A DNA stretch of 47,948 bases, taken from assembly GCF_019424165.1 (NCBI RefSeq), contig NZ_JAHZAA010000014.1:1-47948 (forward strand). Reading direction: 5' to 3'. The notes below the pieces were generated by a model. The model was not told where the DNA came from. It saw only the letters and a list, made by a program, of their open reading frames with translations, and ran no database searches. Position 1 is the first letter of the stretch, and each line of letters starts with the position of its first letter. The stretch comes from Desulfovibrio sp. Its GTDB lineage: Bacteria; Desulfobacterota; Desulfovibrionia; Desulfovibrionales; Desulfovibrionaceae. The position numbers and the translations under genes were made by a program. Positions 35,028 through 43,675 of this stretch are shown piece by piece.

Positions 35028-35618
35028 TCAGCGCACGGCAAGCCAGGCATCTTCCGCGGGTTTTTCGCTGCGTTCGGAAGCCGCGGCCCCCCTGGCCGGA
35101 GGCAGGCTGGCCGCATAAAGCTGTTCCAGTTCGGCGGCCTTTTGTCCGCTGCCCTTGAGCAGCGGTACAGAGACAAGGGCGGCAAGCTTGCGCGCCAGCA
35201 TATGGGCGAAAAGGTCATCAAACAGGCGGCTGTTGCGCACATCTTCAGTATACAGAACCAGCGCACGCGAGGCGTTGGTAACAAGCAGGGAGCTGTCGCC
35301 CGCAGGGCTCATGGCCAGGCAGAACGGGCGGGGCGAAAGACCTTCGTGGCGGACCTCGTGAACCTTGAGGCAGCTTTCGGGCAGGGCGTAAGCAAAGCGG
35401 TACTCCGGCGCATAGCCCTGGGGCAGGGCCTGAAGCGCCAGCCACGCCCGGCGCTGGGCAAAGCTCCAGGGAAAATCGCGCAAGACCTGGCGTCGGGCAG
35501 AATCCCAGTACAGGCGGCATTGCAGGGCCTCCGGCGTGCTTTCGCGCTCGGAAGCCACACTGCGCGCACCCAGAAAGCCGAGGGCGCGGTTCCACACGTC
35601 TATCTGGCTGATAGTCAT
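35028..35618 (-). CDS. Tail tubular protein A-like adaptor
   Basis: 196 aa from ATG 35618, with GGAGGTG 4-5 bases upstream; the reading extended to 35837 has no family similarity. The N-terminus ISQIDVWNRALGFLGARSV and RLYWDSARRQVLRDFPWSFAQRRAWLAL match the gp11-type adaptor ring that connects portal and tail in podoviruses. The C-terminal ~25 residues are Ala/Glu-rich. A terminator and a 260-base leader precede the gene, unlike the rest of the cluster. Confidence 0.8.
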   Translation of the reverse strand: MTISQIDVWNRALGFLGARSVASERESTPEALQCRLYWDSARRQVLRDFPWSFAQRRAWLALQALPQGYAPEYRFAYALPESCLKVHEVRHEGLSPRPFCLAMSPAGDSSLLVTNASRALVLYTEDVRNSRLFDDLFAHMLARKLAALVSVPLLKGSGQKAAELEQLYAASLPPARGAAASERSEKPAEDAWLAVR

Positions 35619-35644
35619 GACACCTCCATATATCTTGCTGGAAT

Positions 35645-35678
35645 GAAAAAGCCCCCGGCGGCCAGAGCAGCCGGAGGC
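35645..35678 (-). terminator. Terminator inside the late operon
   Basis: On the minus strand GCCTCCGGC / GCCGGGGGC (one G-U pair, 10-base loop) runs into TTTTTCATTC. It lies 27 bases before the tail tube A ATG, between capsid and tail genes. It may reduce tail relative to capsid expression, or be bypassed by antitermination. Confidence 0.75.
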
Positions 35679-35878
35679 ATAAAGAAGGTCGTTCCAAAGC
35701 GGACATGTTTTTAGGTTGCGGCCTGCCTTGAAGGTGCTGCCGCCATGAAACGTTTTGCGGCAGACGTTCCTGTATAAAATTGAAACAATAATAAATGGTT
35801 GGGAGGTGAATGTGTGGGGGGGAAGACCAGTTTGCAACAGGGCCGCTCCCCCACAAGGTTCTTCAGACGCACACAGCT
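35679..35878. other. Leader between capsid cement and tail genes
   Basis: About 200 bases with no gene. Its middle (35770-35800) is AT-rich on the minus strand with TTTATACAGG-like text, which could hold a promoter for the tail genes, but the following terminator makes that unclear. Confidence 0.35.
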
Positions 35879-36325
35879 CTAGCGGCCTGCCATAAGGGCG
35901 GCTTCGTAGGGCAGATCTTCTTCACGGGTAAGCGCCGCGAAAATGCGCCCCTGGCTGGTGCTCTTGCCGTTCACTGGCGTCAGGCCAAGGGTCAGTCGCA
36001 GCCAGCCTTTACGCACCCCCTGAGGCAAAAACCGGTGATAGGGCCGCGCTCCGGCGGCCAGGGCAGGATTTTCAGCCGAATGGGGTACGTTGACCGACGC
36101 CCCGGGTACGGCGGTCCAGGGGCCGCTGGCACTGTCGGATTCTTCAAGCCCGATGGCGATGCCCTGCACTTCATCGGGGCTGAAGCTTTCGGTCACGGAC
36201 AGGCGCAGCGGCATGGGTTCCATGCGGCCCGGCAGCCTGAGGGCGTTAAGGGCGACAGCGGGACCAGTGGTCTCAGTGGTAAGGGAACCCTCAAAAAGAA
36301 TGGAATTGCGGTCAATGATAGCCAT
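35879..36325 (-). CDS. Capsid cement (decoration) protein, Bbp16-like
   Basis: 148 aa from ATG 36325, with AAGGAG 6 bases upstream; the longer reading to 36475 overlaps the capsid gene. It is a beta-rich protein (TETTGPAVALNALRLPGRMEPMPLRLSVTESF, GPWTAVPGASVNV) that resembles the Bbp16-type capsid cement proteins of BPP-1-like podoviruses in size, position after the major capsid gene and the ending GRIFAAL. These stabilise the head. Confidence 0.65.
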   Translation of the reverse strand: MAIIDRNSILFEGSLTTETTGPAVALNALRLPGRMEPMPLRLSVTESFSPDEVQGIAIGLEESDSASGPWTAVPGASVNVPHSAENPALAAGARPYHRFLPQGVRKGWLRLTLGLTPVNGKSTSQGRIFAALTREEDLPYEAALMAGR

Positions 36326-36438
36326 GTGTGCTCCTTGTGGAAGAATGGTTGTGCACCAGGTAATGCATGTTCGCTCCGGCGGGGACCAGGCGGCAGACAG
36401 GGCAGGCATGTCTTGCCCGGTGGGCCGCAGTACGGCAT

Positions 36439-37428
36439 TTACACCGCGCTTTCGTTGCCCAGCACGGCATCGCACTGGCGCACAGGGCGGCCATGCAGCA
36501 CGGGAACGGCTTTGGCGTCAAAGAATTCGTCATACTGGAGCTGCACGTTACCCGCGTCGGAATTTTGCAGTTCAAGAGCGGTGAGCACATCGGCATTGGC
36601 GTACCACACGGCTTTCTGGCGCAGGTGCTGGGGCATGCGGTTTTTGGCTTCGATGGTCAGCTTTTGCAGATCGATGAATCCGCTCTGTCCCTTGCGCTTG
36701 CCAAGGGCTGCCACAGGCAGGTTGGCAACGCGCACCACAGCGCGCCAGTCGCGCACGGCAAGGCCGCAGCGCCAGTTGTATTTGTCGCCCACGACCTGAT
36801 ATTTGCGTCCGTCGGGGTCCTGGGTCATATAGGTGCTCAGGTCTTCGTGAGAAAGCCCGCCGGTGCTGTCCTTGGGATAGATGCCGTGCACGGCCTGCGC
36901 CCCCCACGATACAAGCCACAGGGAGGTGCAGCCCCCTTCTTCCCGGCCGCCCGCATCCATAACATTTTTGGCGTCCTGCGCGGGGTAGCGCATGGCCAGG
37001 CCGTTGAATTCGTCAGGATTGATATTGCTGTTGCCATAAAAAAGGGTGGCGGCCACTTTCTGGCGCATAGCCTCGGCAAAGGCCACGCCCTCGCTCATGC
37101 GAAAGGCCCTGTCTCGGCTGCCGTAGAGGCGCAGTTCCTCCACATCCAGTTCCATAATGGCTTCAAGAATGCCGCAGCCTTCCTTGACCTGCCCCCACTG
37201 CGATTTTGACGGCGGCGTACCCTGATAGAGTCTGCGCCAGTAAACTTCGGGCAGGCCGGTGCGGATGCGCGTAAGATGTCCGTCGCTCTGGTTGGACTCC
37301 ATCCAGAGCACGTCATCCATGATGTCATTGGTCTTGTTCATCAGTTCGATGATCTGTCCCGCCTTGTCGCCACGATAAAACTGTTCCATTTCCGCCAGGG
37401 AAACCACAAGACCCATAGAGTTGGACAT
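36439..37428 (-). CDS. Major capsid protein, BPP-1-like
   Basis: 329 aa. Typical of a short-tailed phage capsid of the HK97-fold group without an N-terminal scaffold domain: LVVSLAEMEQFYRGDKAGQIIELMNKTNDIMDD at the start, MRQKVAATLFYGNSNINPDEFNGLAMRY in the middle, and a C-terminal ELQNSDAGNVQLQYDEFFDAKAVPVLHGRPVRQCDAV. The family call is from recognition; no comparison was run. A separate scaffold gene lies upstream. Confidence 0.85.
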   Translation of the reverse strand: MSNSMGLVVSLAEMEQFYRGDKAGQIIELMNKTNDIMDDVLWMESNQSDGHLTRIRTGLPEVYWRRLYQGTPPSKSQWGQVKEGCGILEAIMELDVEELRLYGSRDRAFRMSEGVAFAEAMRQKVAATLFYGNSNINPDEFNGLAMRYPAQDAKNVMDAGGREEGGCTSLWLVSWGAQAVHGIYPKDSTGGLSHEDLSTYMTQDPDGRKYQVVGDKYNWRCGLAVRDWRAVVRVANLPVAALGKRKGQSGFIDLQKLTIEAKNRMPQHLRQKAVWYANADVLTALELQNSDAGNVQLQYDEFFDAKAVPVLHGRPVRQCDAVLGNESAV

Positions 37429-37561
37429 AATCGCCTCGTATGTAGAAAGGTGAATGTGCGGGATAAAAAACGTGCCGGAAAATATCCGGGCAATCTGTTG
37501 CGGCCGCTTTCACGGCAGGAAACAGTTTGACCGTGGTTGAGGGGTAGGCGGCGGGCTGCTT

Positions 37562-38215
37562 CTATTTTTTGGACGACCAGCCTGCGTACATGCGTTCTTC
37601 GAGCGGGGGCATACCGCCGCCAGGCTCGCCGCGCACCAGGCTGTCTTCCATAAGTGCATCAGCCATGCGGTTAAAAAAACGCAGCACCTCGGGATGGTTG
37701 CCGTAGCCGCTTTCTTCCAGCAGGCGGCCGATGTGCTTGCCCTGGTCAAAGCGATCAAGGGCAAGCTGGGCGCGCGCCACGCTGGCGGCCATGTTAGCGC
37801 CGCCCATGTGCGGGTCCTGCGCCACTTCCTGCCGCCACTGGCTGACTTGCCCCTGCCACTGCTCGCGTCGTGCGGCCTCGTGTTGCAGCAGGCGCTGCTC
37901 AAACTGTCGTTCCGCATTTTCCTGCCCGGACGGTTGCTCCGTTTGCCCGGTACGCGGGGTGTCGGGCTGTGTCGCCGCGCCGTCAGGGCTGTTGCTGCCA
38001 GAGGCGGCGGATGCAGGGGGCGGCGTATCTGCTTTTGCAAGATTGCCGTGGCCGTGGGCAGACCCCAGATATGAGGGCGCTTGCGGCATGCCGGAAGCAG
38101 CGGCCGTGGCGGACGCGCCGGAGGCAGCAGTTTCCTGCCTGTCGGCTGTGGCGGGAGCGCCGGAAACGCCGGATGAACCGGATACGCCGGGTGCGTTGAA
38201 AAACTCAGAATGCAT
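37562..38215 (-). CDS. Phage scaffolding protein
   Basis: 217 aa from ATG 38215, chosen because AGGGAGG lies 6 bases upstream. Two-part structure: a Ser/Ala/Gly/Pro-rich disordered N-terminal half and a helical Gln/Glu/Arg-rich C-terminal half (AERQFEQRLLQHEAARREQWQGQ) ending in a basic tail GWSSKK. This is what scaffold proteins look like, and the position just before the capsid gene fits. Confidence 0.75.
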   Translation of the reverse strand: MHSEFFNAPGVSGSSGVSGAPATADRQETAASGASATAAASGMPQAPSYLGSAHGHGNLAKADTPPPASAASGSNSPDGAATQPDTPRTGQTEQPSGQENAERQFEQRLLQHEAARREQWQGQVSQWRQEVAQDPHMGGANMAASVARAQLALDRFDQGKHIGRLLEESGYGNHPEVLRFFNRMADALMEDSLVRGEPGGGMPPLEERMYAGWSSKK

Positions 38216-38549
38216 CTTCATCCTCCCTGATCTGAAAAAGTTGCGGCAAATTTTGCGGGTCGGCGCATTGCACAAGCCGCAGCAGGGTCATGCCCACATA
38301 GCGGCGGCCTTCGGTAAAGCAGAGGCGCGCGGCATCATGCGCCGAGGCCTGCGCGCCGTCCTGTGCAGCCAGGTTCTGGGCGCTGAAGCACTGGCAGTTG
38401 TGCATGAGCCAGCGTAGAAAAAAACGTCCCTGTTTTTGGGCCATGAGGCCGTTGATGGCGGCGTGCAGATGCGCTTCCGCCTCTCCGGCGTGTCGCTGTG
38501 CCGTGTTTTCCCGTGCCTGCGCCTGTTCATACGGCGCAAAGATGTCCAT
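38205..38549 (-). CDS. Bbp19-like phage protein
   Basis: 114 aa. It carries RFFLRWLMHNCQCFSAQNL and CFTEGRRYVGMTLLRLVQCADP, a pattern of the small Bbp19-family proteins found between the connector and the scaffold in BPP-1-like phages. Role unknown, perhaps assembly. It overlaps the scaffold start by 11 bases and follows the connector gene directly (1-base overlap). Confidence 0.65.
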   Translation of the reverse strand: MDIFAPYEQAQARENTAQRHAGEAEAHLHAAINGLMAQKQGRFFLRWLMHNCQCFSAQNLAAQDGAQASAHDAARLCFTEGRRYVGMTLLRLVQCADPQNLPQLFQIREDEDAF

Positions 38550-40423
38550 CAGGCTGTCTCCCGCGTTTGCGGTTTGGGCGTATTGAGGGCAACGCCCTGC
38601 ATGCCGCTGTTGCCGTCACCGGGGGTTTCACGCGGCATTGCTTTTGCGTCCGCTTTTCCGGTCATACGGCCAATGAGGTCCGCAAGGCCGTCCAGTACGC
38701 TGATCTGGCGGCCGTCAGGCCCGGAAAGCGGGCTTTTTGCCAGTTGCTGCACCAGGTCCACCCCCTGCTTCAGATTGTCGGCCAGGGCTGCGCCGCGCGC
38801 GGCCTCGGCCCTGGCGGCCCGCATCTGCTCACGTTCTTCAGGGGGGCGTGTGAGGCTTATGGGCAGGCCGAGGCTGTCGGCATAGGTATCAAGCAAATGA
38901 TCCACGTTGAGGGTATCCAGAGCTTCTGGCCATGCGGTGGAAGCCCGCAGGGTCAGGGCCAGGTACTGGTCAGCCGCGCTGACGCCCACCAGTTTCTGCG
39001 CCTGGGCCAGCAGTGAGACAAACTCCACCTTGAGGCGGCGGCCGGCCAGTTCCGGCGGGCAGGGCGGCAGCATGTCCAGTTCGCGCATGCACTCGAATGT
39101 GCGGTCCATAAGCGGAATAAAAAGCTCATCATGCAGGCGTTCAAGCACAGGGCCGATGAGCACCAGTTTTTCTTCTTCCCGTGCGGCGATCTCGCTGGCC
39201 GTCACTCCACTGCGGCCTTCGAGAATGAGTTTGAAAAGGTCATTGTAGAGGCCGGAACGGATCTGGTTCTGTACCGACTCCATGGCCCGCCGAGCCGTGG
39301 AAAGGTCCGGGTTGACCTGAAGCAGCGGCGTGGCTGCCTGCGGGCTTTGCCCCGGGGCGCTGTCCACATAGTTGATGCCGCCGGGGGTGAGGTCCAGCCC
39401 CACGGAGCGCAGGCCCGCAGAGACGCTCATGGGCGGGTCCACGGCCTTGTGGATGGCCTTGAGCGTGGTGATGCCCATCTGTTGCAGCATGCGGCAGTCG
39501 GGCAGGGCGTCCATAGCGGGCGAACGCCCGTACACGTCGTTGCCCGCCACATCCCAGCGAGGCCCGAAACCCGGAAAATGCCTGAAACCGGACTCGCGCA
39601 GGGCGTGCTCACCGCCGTCCCGCCCTTCCAGCCAGTAGACCGAGGCCACCGGCATGTGGCTGGCCGTGAGCATGCCGTGCATGCGGTCTTCACGCGGGTA
39701 CACGGCCTGGATGACACTGCGTCTTTCATCCGCATTACGGCGGGCAGTTTCGCGCAGGGATTCGGGCAGGGCAGCCAGGCCGAAGGTTTGCACGATCTGA
39801 CGCAGGCTCATGCTTGAACGGCGAAAAACCGTGTCCACCCGGCGACCGGCATCGCAGTCCAGCACATATTCCCCGGCGCAGAGCGGCATGAAGCGGAAAC
39901 CGTCGCGCGGGTCGGCCAGTTCAAAAACAAAGGCCGTGCCGAAGGTTGCCAGCTCCGCATAAAGCGTGTGCATGGCATTGTAGAAGTTGCAGCGATGAAA
40001 GACTGAGCGCATGCGGGCCGCAACCTCATCCAGCCATGCCTGGCCGGGGCGGCTGCGGGCCAGATCCGCATCATCCAGCCCAAGGCGAAACCAGGGCCGG
40101 GCCGGGCTGGTAAGACCGCCCTGAAGCCCGGCCGCCAGGGTGCGCATGGCAAGAATGCCTGTGGCATCCACAAGGCCGCTGTTAAGCATGGGGCCTTCCT
40201 CTGAGCCGCCTCCTTGTGGCCGTAAGCGGCAGCGTGTGGGCAAAAAGTGGTCGGCAAGGCTTTGCCAGGCCGTGTCCCAGGGCATGCGGCGGCGCAAAAG
40301 GGCCTGATAGCGGCGGGCCAACGCGGGAATGTCGGCCCGCGTGCCATTGCCTGTATCGTCCGTGTGGTCAGCCGGAGCGCGAGCCGCCTGTTTTCCGGCG
40401 TGACCGGGTGTTGATATGGTCAT
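38549..40423 (-). CDS. Head-to-tail connector (portal-like) protein
   Basis: 624 aa. It has the features of the podovirus head-tail connecting family: ARRYQALLRRRMPWDTAWQSLADHFLPTR, ILAMRTLAAGLQGGLTSPARPWFRLGL, PPMSVSAGLR, and a long C-terminal helical part. Twelve copies are expected at the capsid vertex through which the terminase packages DNA. It is followed by scaffold and capsid, the normal order. Its ATG lies 2 bases after the stop of the small virion-type gene. Confidence 0.9.
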   Translation of the reverse strand: MTISTPGHAGKQAARAPADHTDDTGNGTRADIPALARRYQALLRRRMPWDTAWQSLADHFLPTRCRLRPQGGGSEEGPMLNSGLVDATGILAMRTLAAGLQGGLTSPARPWFRLGLDDADLARSRPGQAWLDEVAARMRSVFHRCNFYNAMHTLYAELATFGTAFVFELADPRDGFRFMPLCAGEYVLDCDAGRRVDTVFRRSSMSLRQIVQTFGLAALPESLRETARRNADERRSVIQAVYPREDRMHGMLTASHMPVASVYWLEGRDGGEHALRESGFRHFPGFGPRWDVAGNDVYGRSPAMDALPDCRMLQQMGITTLKAIHKAVDPPMSVSAGLRSVGLDLTPGGINYVDSAPGQSPQAATPLLQVNPDLSTARRAMESVQNQIRSGLYNDLFKLILEGRSGVTASEIAAREEEKLVLIGPVLERLHDELFIPLMDRTFECMRELDMLPPCPPELAGRRLKVEFVSLLAQAQKLVGVSAADQYLALTLRASTAWPEALDTLNVDHLLDTYADSLGLPISLTRPPEEREQMRAARAEAARGAALADNLKQGVDLVQQLAKSPLSGPDGRQISVLDGLADLIGRMTGKADAKAMPRETPGDGNSGMQGVALNTPKPQTRETA

Positions 40424-40425
40424 GG

Positions 40426-40638
40426 CTACTGCCCCAGCAGTGTCTTGCGCGCATCTTCCGCGCGGTTGAGAGGGCTTGTGTGTACAGCCCCGTTAATGCC
40501 TGCGGCTTTGGCCGCCCTGTTTTTCTGGGCCTGCCGCGCGGCGGTGGCGGCTTCGGTAACGGGTTTCTGCACTTCCTGTTTGGGCGCGGGGGGAACGTCG
40601 GGGATACTGGGGGCGCTGTAACCTCCTCCAAAACCCAT
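40426..40638 (-). CDS. Small virion-type protein, in frame with the upstream gene
   Basis: 70 aa from ATG 40638, which has AAGGAGG 5 bases upstream. It begins MGFGGGYSAPSIPDVPPAPKQEVQKPVTEAATAARQAQKNR. Similar short Gly/Pro-rich proteins with TEAATAARxAQxNR occur just before the connector gene in many podoviruses. The unusual point is that no stop separates it from the upstream DUF2824-like gene, so it can also be made as the C-terminal part of a 290-residue fusion. Confidence 0.7.
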   Translation of the reverse strand: MGFGGGYSAPSIPDVPPAPKQEVQKPVTEAATAARQAQKNRAAKAAGINGAVHTSPLNRAEDARKTLLGQ

Positions 40639-41298
40639 GGCAGCCTCCTTGGCTATGGCTATACTGTTGGCGAGCGCGGACGGTGTGCAGAGCACCAGCA
40701 CCCCGTCCACATGACGTTTTTTACGGGCGTGCCAGCAGGATTGCGGCAGACGCCCCATAATCTTAAAACCGCAGGCTTCGGCCAGGCGCCATGCATGACG
40801 GTTGGGCGCGGGGCATAGTCCCACGATGGCGGCGCAGCCCAGACGGGCAAAGGCCCAGCTCAGGCCGCCGTGCGCCAGCGGAACGGCAAAGGGTGCGCCC
40901 GCGCGAAAGGTGGTAAAATCAAATTCCCACACCTTGCCGCGCCGGGGCGTGAACAGGGCGCAGCCCAGCATGTCTTCCTGGCGGGGAGCTGCGCGAAGGG
41001 CGGGATCTGCCGCCAGGGCGGAACGTGTTTTCCGGCATGTTATGAAGGTTTCCGCGTCCGCATGGGCGCTGCATCCCTGTGGAGAGACCGCGTTTTCTTT
41101 TTTTGTTGCAGCCTGCGTATAGCAGCAGAGCAGCAGCCCATGACGGGGGCTGGTGATGCGCCGCCAGGCTTCACGTGTGGGCGCGGACAGGGTGCTCATG
41201 GCGCAGCCCAGCAGGCCTTCGGCCTGCATCCGGCTGAAAATGGCATCCTGACCGGCCCGGAGGGAGGGGCCGCGCAGCGGCTCATAGCGAAAACGCAT
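40426..41298 (-). CDS. DUF2824-like phage protein, read through into the small protein
   Basis: 290 aa from ATG 41298 (GGAGG 5-6 bases upstream, 17-base overlap with the terminase end). The first ~220 residues (MRFRYEPLRGPSLRAG..., LGCALFTPRRGKVWEFDFTTFRAGAPF, HGGLSWAFARLGCAAIVGLCPAPNRHAWRLAEACGFKIMG) look like the GNAT-fold DUF2824 family of podoviral proteins between terminase and connector. The last 70 residues are the MGFGGG protein listed separately. I infer that an ancestral stop codon was lost. Confidence 0.65.
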   Translation of the reverse strand: MRFRYEPLRGPSLRAGQDAIFSRMQAEGLLGCAMSTLSAPTREAWRRITSPRHGLLLCCYTQAATKKENAVSPQGCSAHADAETFITCRKTRSALAADPALRAAPRQEDMLGCALFTPRRGKVWEFDFTTFRAGAPFAVPLAHGGLSWAFARLGCAAIVGLCPAPNRHAWRLAEACGFKIMGRLPQSCWHARKKRHVDGVLVLCTPSALANSIAIAKEAAMGFGGGYSAPSIPDVPPAPKQEVQKPVTEAATAARQAQKNRAAKAAGINGAVHTSPLNRAEDARKTLLGQ

Positions 41299-42685
41299 CA
41301 GTGCCTCCAAAGACGTTGTAGTGTGTTCTGGCCTTGCGCTTTCCGGCAGCAGGGTCTTGGGCCGGCCGAAAACCCGTGGTCGCATAGCGCAGGGCATCGG
41401 CTGCATGGCTGGCCCAGTCATGCAGGGGGCCGGATCCCGCTGTCTGCTGCCCGGCGCGCCATTGCCGCCTGTAGGAGCGCAGGCCCTTGATCCCGGATGC
41501 GCAGAAGTCGGCATCAAACCAGCAGCGAGGCAGGTGGCGGCGCACTGCGTCGATGCCGTCCGCCAGGCCCAGTGCCGGGGCGAGGGTAAAACGTATGCCG
41601 AGCTGGGCTGCGCTTTCCCACCGGCTCTGCCCCGTACCCAGCTCGCGCACGCGGATGTCGTGGGGGGCGATATGCAGCCCGTAGGAAAAGCCGCGCCCCG
41701 TGGTATTCCGGTTCAACGGCGCGCCTTGACCGTCCTGTTCGCACTGGCCGCCCAGTTGGCCGGTGGTGTCTTCCAGCGCCTGCTGGCCTGCTGGCCGCGC
41801 CTTGCGGGCCAGTACATGGGCATAGTGAGCCAGCCCTTCGCCCGAGGCTTCGTAATAGTCCACAAAGCGCCACTGGCCTGACGGCTCCACCTGAAAGAAC
41901 CAGATGGCTGTCGCATCATCCATTCCCAGGTCCCAGGCTGTGTGAACGGGCAGTTCCGGCGCGTGGGGGACAACGCGTATACGCCCTTCGCGGTCGGCGG
42001 CGTCCAGCAGGGGCGCGTAATAAGCGCCCCGCACGGCCGCGGCAAAAGAACATTCAAACTCCTGAAGATATTCTGCTTCATCCATGGCGCGCCGCGCTGC
42101 CGCCAACTCCTGCCCCGGCAGATAGCCGGTTTGTGAAGCGGGAAAGCGAAAGCGCGACCACAGCCCGCTGCTGTCTGCCCCGGCCTGCTCCCATGCGTCG
42201 TAAAGCAGGTTGTCCGTCCCCTGGGGGGTGCCGCAGAAGAGCGCCCGGCCCTGACGGTCGGCCAGCATGGGCCGGAATATCTGTGTCCAGACCTGGCGCG
42301 GCATATCGGCAGGTTCGTCCAGAACAAGGTCGTCCAGATACAGGCCGCGCAGGGCCTGCGCATTTTTCGTTCCCAGCAGGCGTATGCGTGCGCCGGTCGG
42401 CAGAACGCAGGCCAGCTCGCTTTCCAGAAAGCGCGTACCCGGAACAGCCCCGGCAAAACGCTTGCAGTAATCCCATGCCACGGCCTTGGCCTGCCCCAGA
42501 AAGGGGGCGGCATATGCCGCCCGCCAGTCTTCCCGGCCTGAAACAAGAGCCTGGCGGATAAGGTCGTTAACCGCGGCCACGGTTTTGCCGAAACGCCGGT
42601 GGCAGAGCAGCACGCAAAAGCGGGTACGCTCCTCATGAAAGCGCCACTGCAAAGGCCGGGGGGTGTAAGGGATGACGTGGAGCAT
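41282..42685 (-). CDS. Terminase large subunit
   Basis: 467 aa packaging motor. The ATPase domain has Walker A HRRFGKT at 29-35 and Walker B LVLDEP with the catalytic D123/E124. The nuclease domain starts near D252 (TAWDLGMDDATAIWFF), and a conserved C-terminal HDWASHAADALRYA segment ends the fold. AAGGAAG precedes the ATG. The typical P22/BPP-1-like podovirus large terminase; both catalytic parts look intact. Confidence 0.92.
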   Translation of the reverse strand: MLHVIPYTPRPLQWRFHEERTRFCVLLCHRRFGKTVAAVNDLIRQALVSGREDWRAAYAAPFLGQAKAVAWDYCKRFAGAVPGTRFLESELACVLPTGARIRLLGTKNAQALRGLYLDDLVLDEPADMPRQVWTQIFRPMLADRQGRALFCGTPQGTDNLLYDAWEQAGADSSGLWSRFRFPASQTGYLPGQELAAARRAMDEAEYLQEFECSFAAAVRGAYYAPLLDAADREGRIRVVPHAPELPVHTAWDLGMDDATAIWFFQVEPSGQWRFVDYYEASGEGLAHYAHVLARKARPAGQQALEDTTGQLGGQCEQDGQGAPLNRNTTGRGFSYGLHIAPHDIRVRELGTGQSRWESAAQLGIRFTLAPALGLADGIDAVRRHLPRCWFDADFCASGIKGLRSYRRQWRAGQQTAGSGPLHDWASHAADALRYATTGFRPAQDPAAGKRKARTHYNVFGGTDAFSL

Positions 42686-42842
42686 GGCTTCCTTGCGTTT
42701 GTTCGTTTATGGCTGGAGTACACGCCTGGAGCGTATTTTCAGACGATGCATCCATGCCCGCATCCGCAGGCTGCGGTTCTTGTTGTGCAATGTGATGCCT
42801 TCATGTTGTTGCCGGGTTGCCCGGCGGTAACGGGCGGATCTG
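42686..42842. other. Gap between small and large terminase genes
   Basis: 157 bases. Alternative frames of the small terminase tail continue into it, but no independent gene is supported. No hairpin stands out. Confidence 0.4.
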
Positions 42843-43256
42843 TCACGAGCCTCTTCCGGGCTTCTCCCCGGCCTCTCCCGGCTTTGTTCCGGCTTGTGTG
42901 CTCCGGGCTCTCCGGGTGTTCCGGGCGCTCCGGGCGACGCGCCCGGAAGCGCTGGGGGCTGTGCGCGCGGCGAATTCCGCCAACGGGCCTGAACCACTGG
43001 ATGAACCGCATGGCCCGCCGGGCATCTGCGGGCCGCCCCACACCACCATGAGCGGTTGTGGTTGCTCCGGTGTTTCCGCCTCGCGCAAAGCACGTAAAAT
43101 CGCGTGCAATTCTTTTATTTCTTTGACAATATCTATGCTTCTTTCAGAAATTTCGGCTTCATTGAGTGTACGTGTGAGCAAATCCAGCCGCTGCTCAAGG
43201 CTGTCAAGCAGCGGACGGCCTTTCCTGCTTTTCGTGGTGCGTGTTCCGGCGGGCAT
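42843..43256 (-). CDS. Probable terminase small subunit
   Basis: 137 aa. A helical N-terminal half (SLEQRLDLLTRTLNEAEISERSIDIVKEIKELHAILRALR) can form an oligomerising coiled coil. The C-terminal half is Gly/Ser/Arg-rich and overlies a 9-bp tandem repeat. The gene lies immediately upstream of the large terminase, as small terminases usually do. No DNA-binding motif is clear, so the call rests on position and size. The ATG overlaps the previous stop (TGATG). Confidence 0.5.
   Translation of the reverse strand: MPAGTRTTKSRKGRPLLDSLEQRLDLLTRTLNEAEISERSIDIVKEIKELHAILRALREAETPEQPQPLMVVWGGPQMPGGPCGSSSGSGPLAEFAARTAPSASGRVARSARNTRRARSTQAGTKPGEAGEKPGRGS
42903..42934. repeat. Four-copy 9-bp tandem repeat
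   Basis: CCGGG recurs with a 9-base period at 42903, 42912, 42921 and 42930 (unit roughly CTCCGGGNN). It lies in the small terminase tail. In another frame the same DNA reads collagen-like P-G-A-P-G-T-P-G-E-P-G-A, but that frame has no good gene. Likely variable between strains. Confidence 0.7.
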
Positions 43257-43675
43257 CAGTGCTTTTCTCCACTGACGGCAGCGCTGTTTCTGCGTAAAAG
43301 CGCGCCATGGCCCACAGGGGGCATCAGGTGCAGGCGGTCTTCCTGCCGTTCAAGCCCGTGTTCCAGCCGTTCTAGCAGGCGGTCAAGACCGGATATGCGG
43401 GCGCTGAGTGCCTGTATTTCGCCGCGCAGGGTGGAAAGTTCGCCATGCAGCCCGGCCAGGTCACCATTGCCGGGCATGAGCCTCAGGCTTTCTTCCAGGG
43501 CGCAGATGCGGCGGCTTGTGGCTGCTTCGCGCCGCGTATCGCGCTGCATGTGCAACAGGTAGTCGTCCTGCCGCACAAAGGCGCGGCGCAGGCTCCAGAG
43601 CGCCCAGGCAAACAGGCCCTGGACTATGAGCACCAGCAGGGATGCGCCGGAAGAAGAAAAAATATCCACTGTCAT
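43256..43675 (-). CDS. DUF2730-like phage membrane protein
   Basis: 139 aa from ATG 43675, with GGAG 6 bases upstream. One N-terminal transmembrane helix (SLLVLIVQGLFAWALWSL) is followed by a long coiled coil with Leu heptads (SRRICALEESLRLM..., LSTLRGEIQALSARISGLDRLLERLEHGLE). This organisation is known in Mu-like phages between lysis and packaging genes; the function is unknown, perhaps lysis control (spanin-like). Confidence 0.6.
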   Translation of the reverse strand: MTVDIFSSSGASLLVLIVQGLFAWALWSLRRAFVRQDDYLLHMQRDTRREAATSRRICALEESLRLMPGNGDLAGLHGELSTLRGEIQALSARISGLDRLLERLEHGLERQEDRLHLMPPVGHGALLRRNSAAVSGEKH

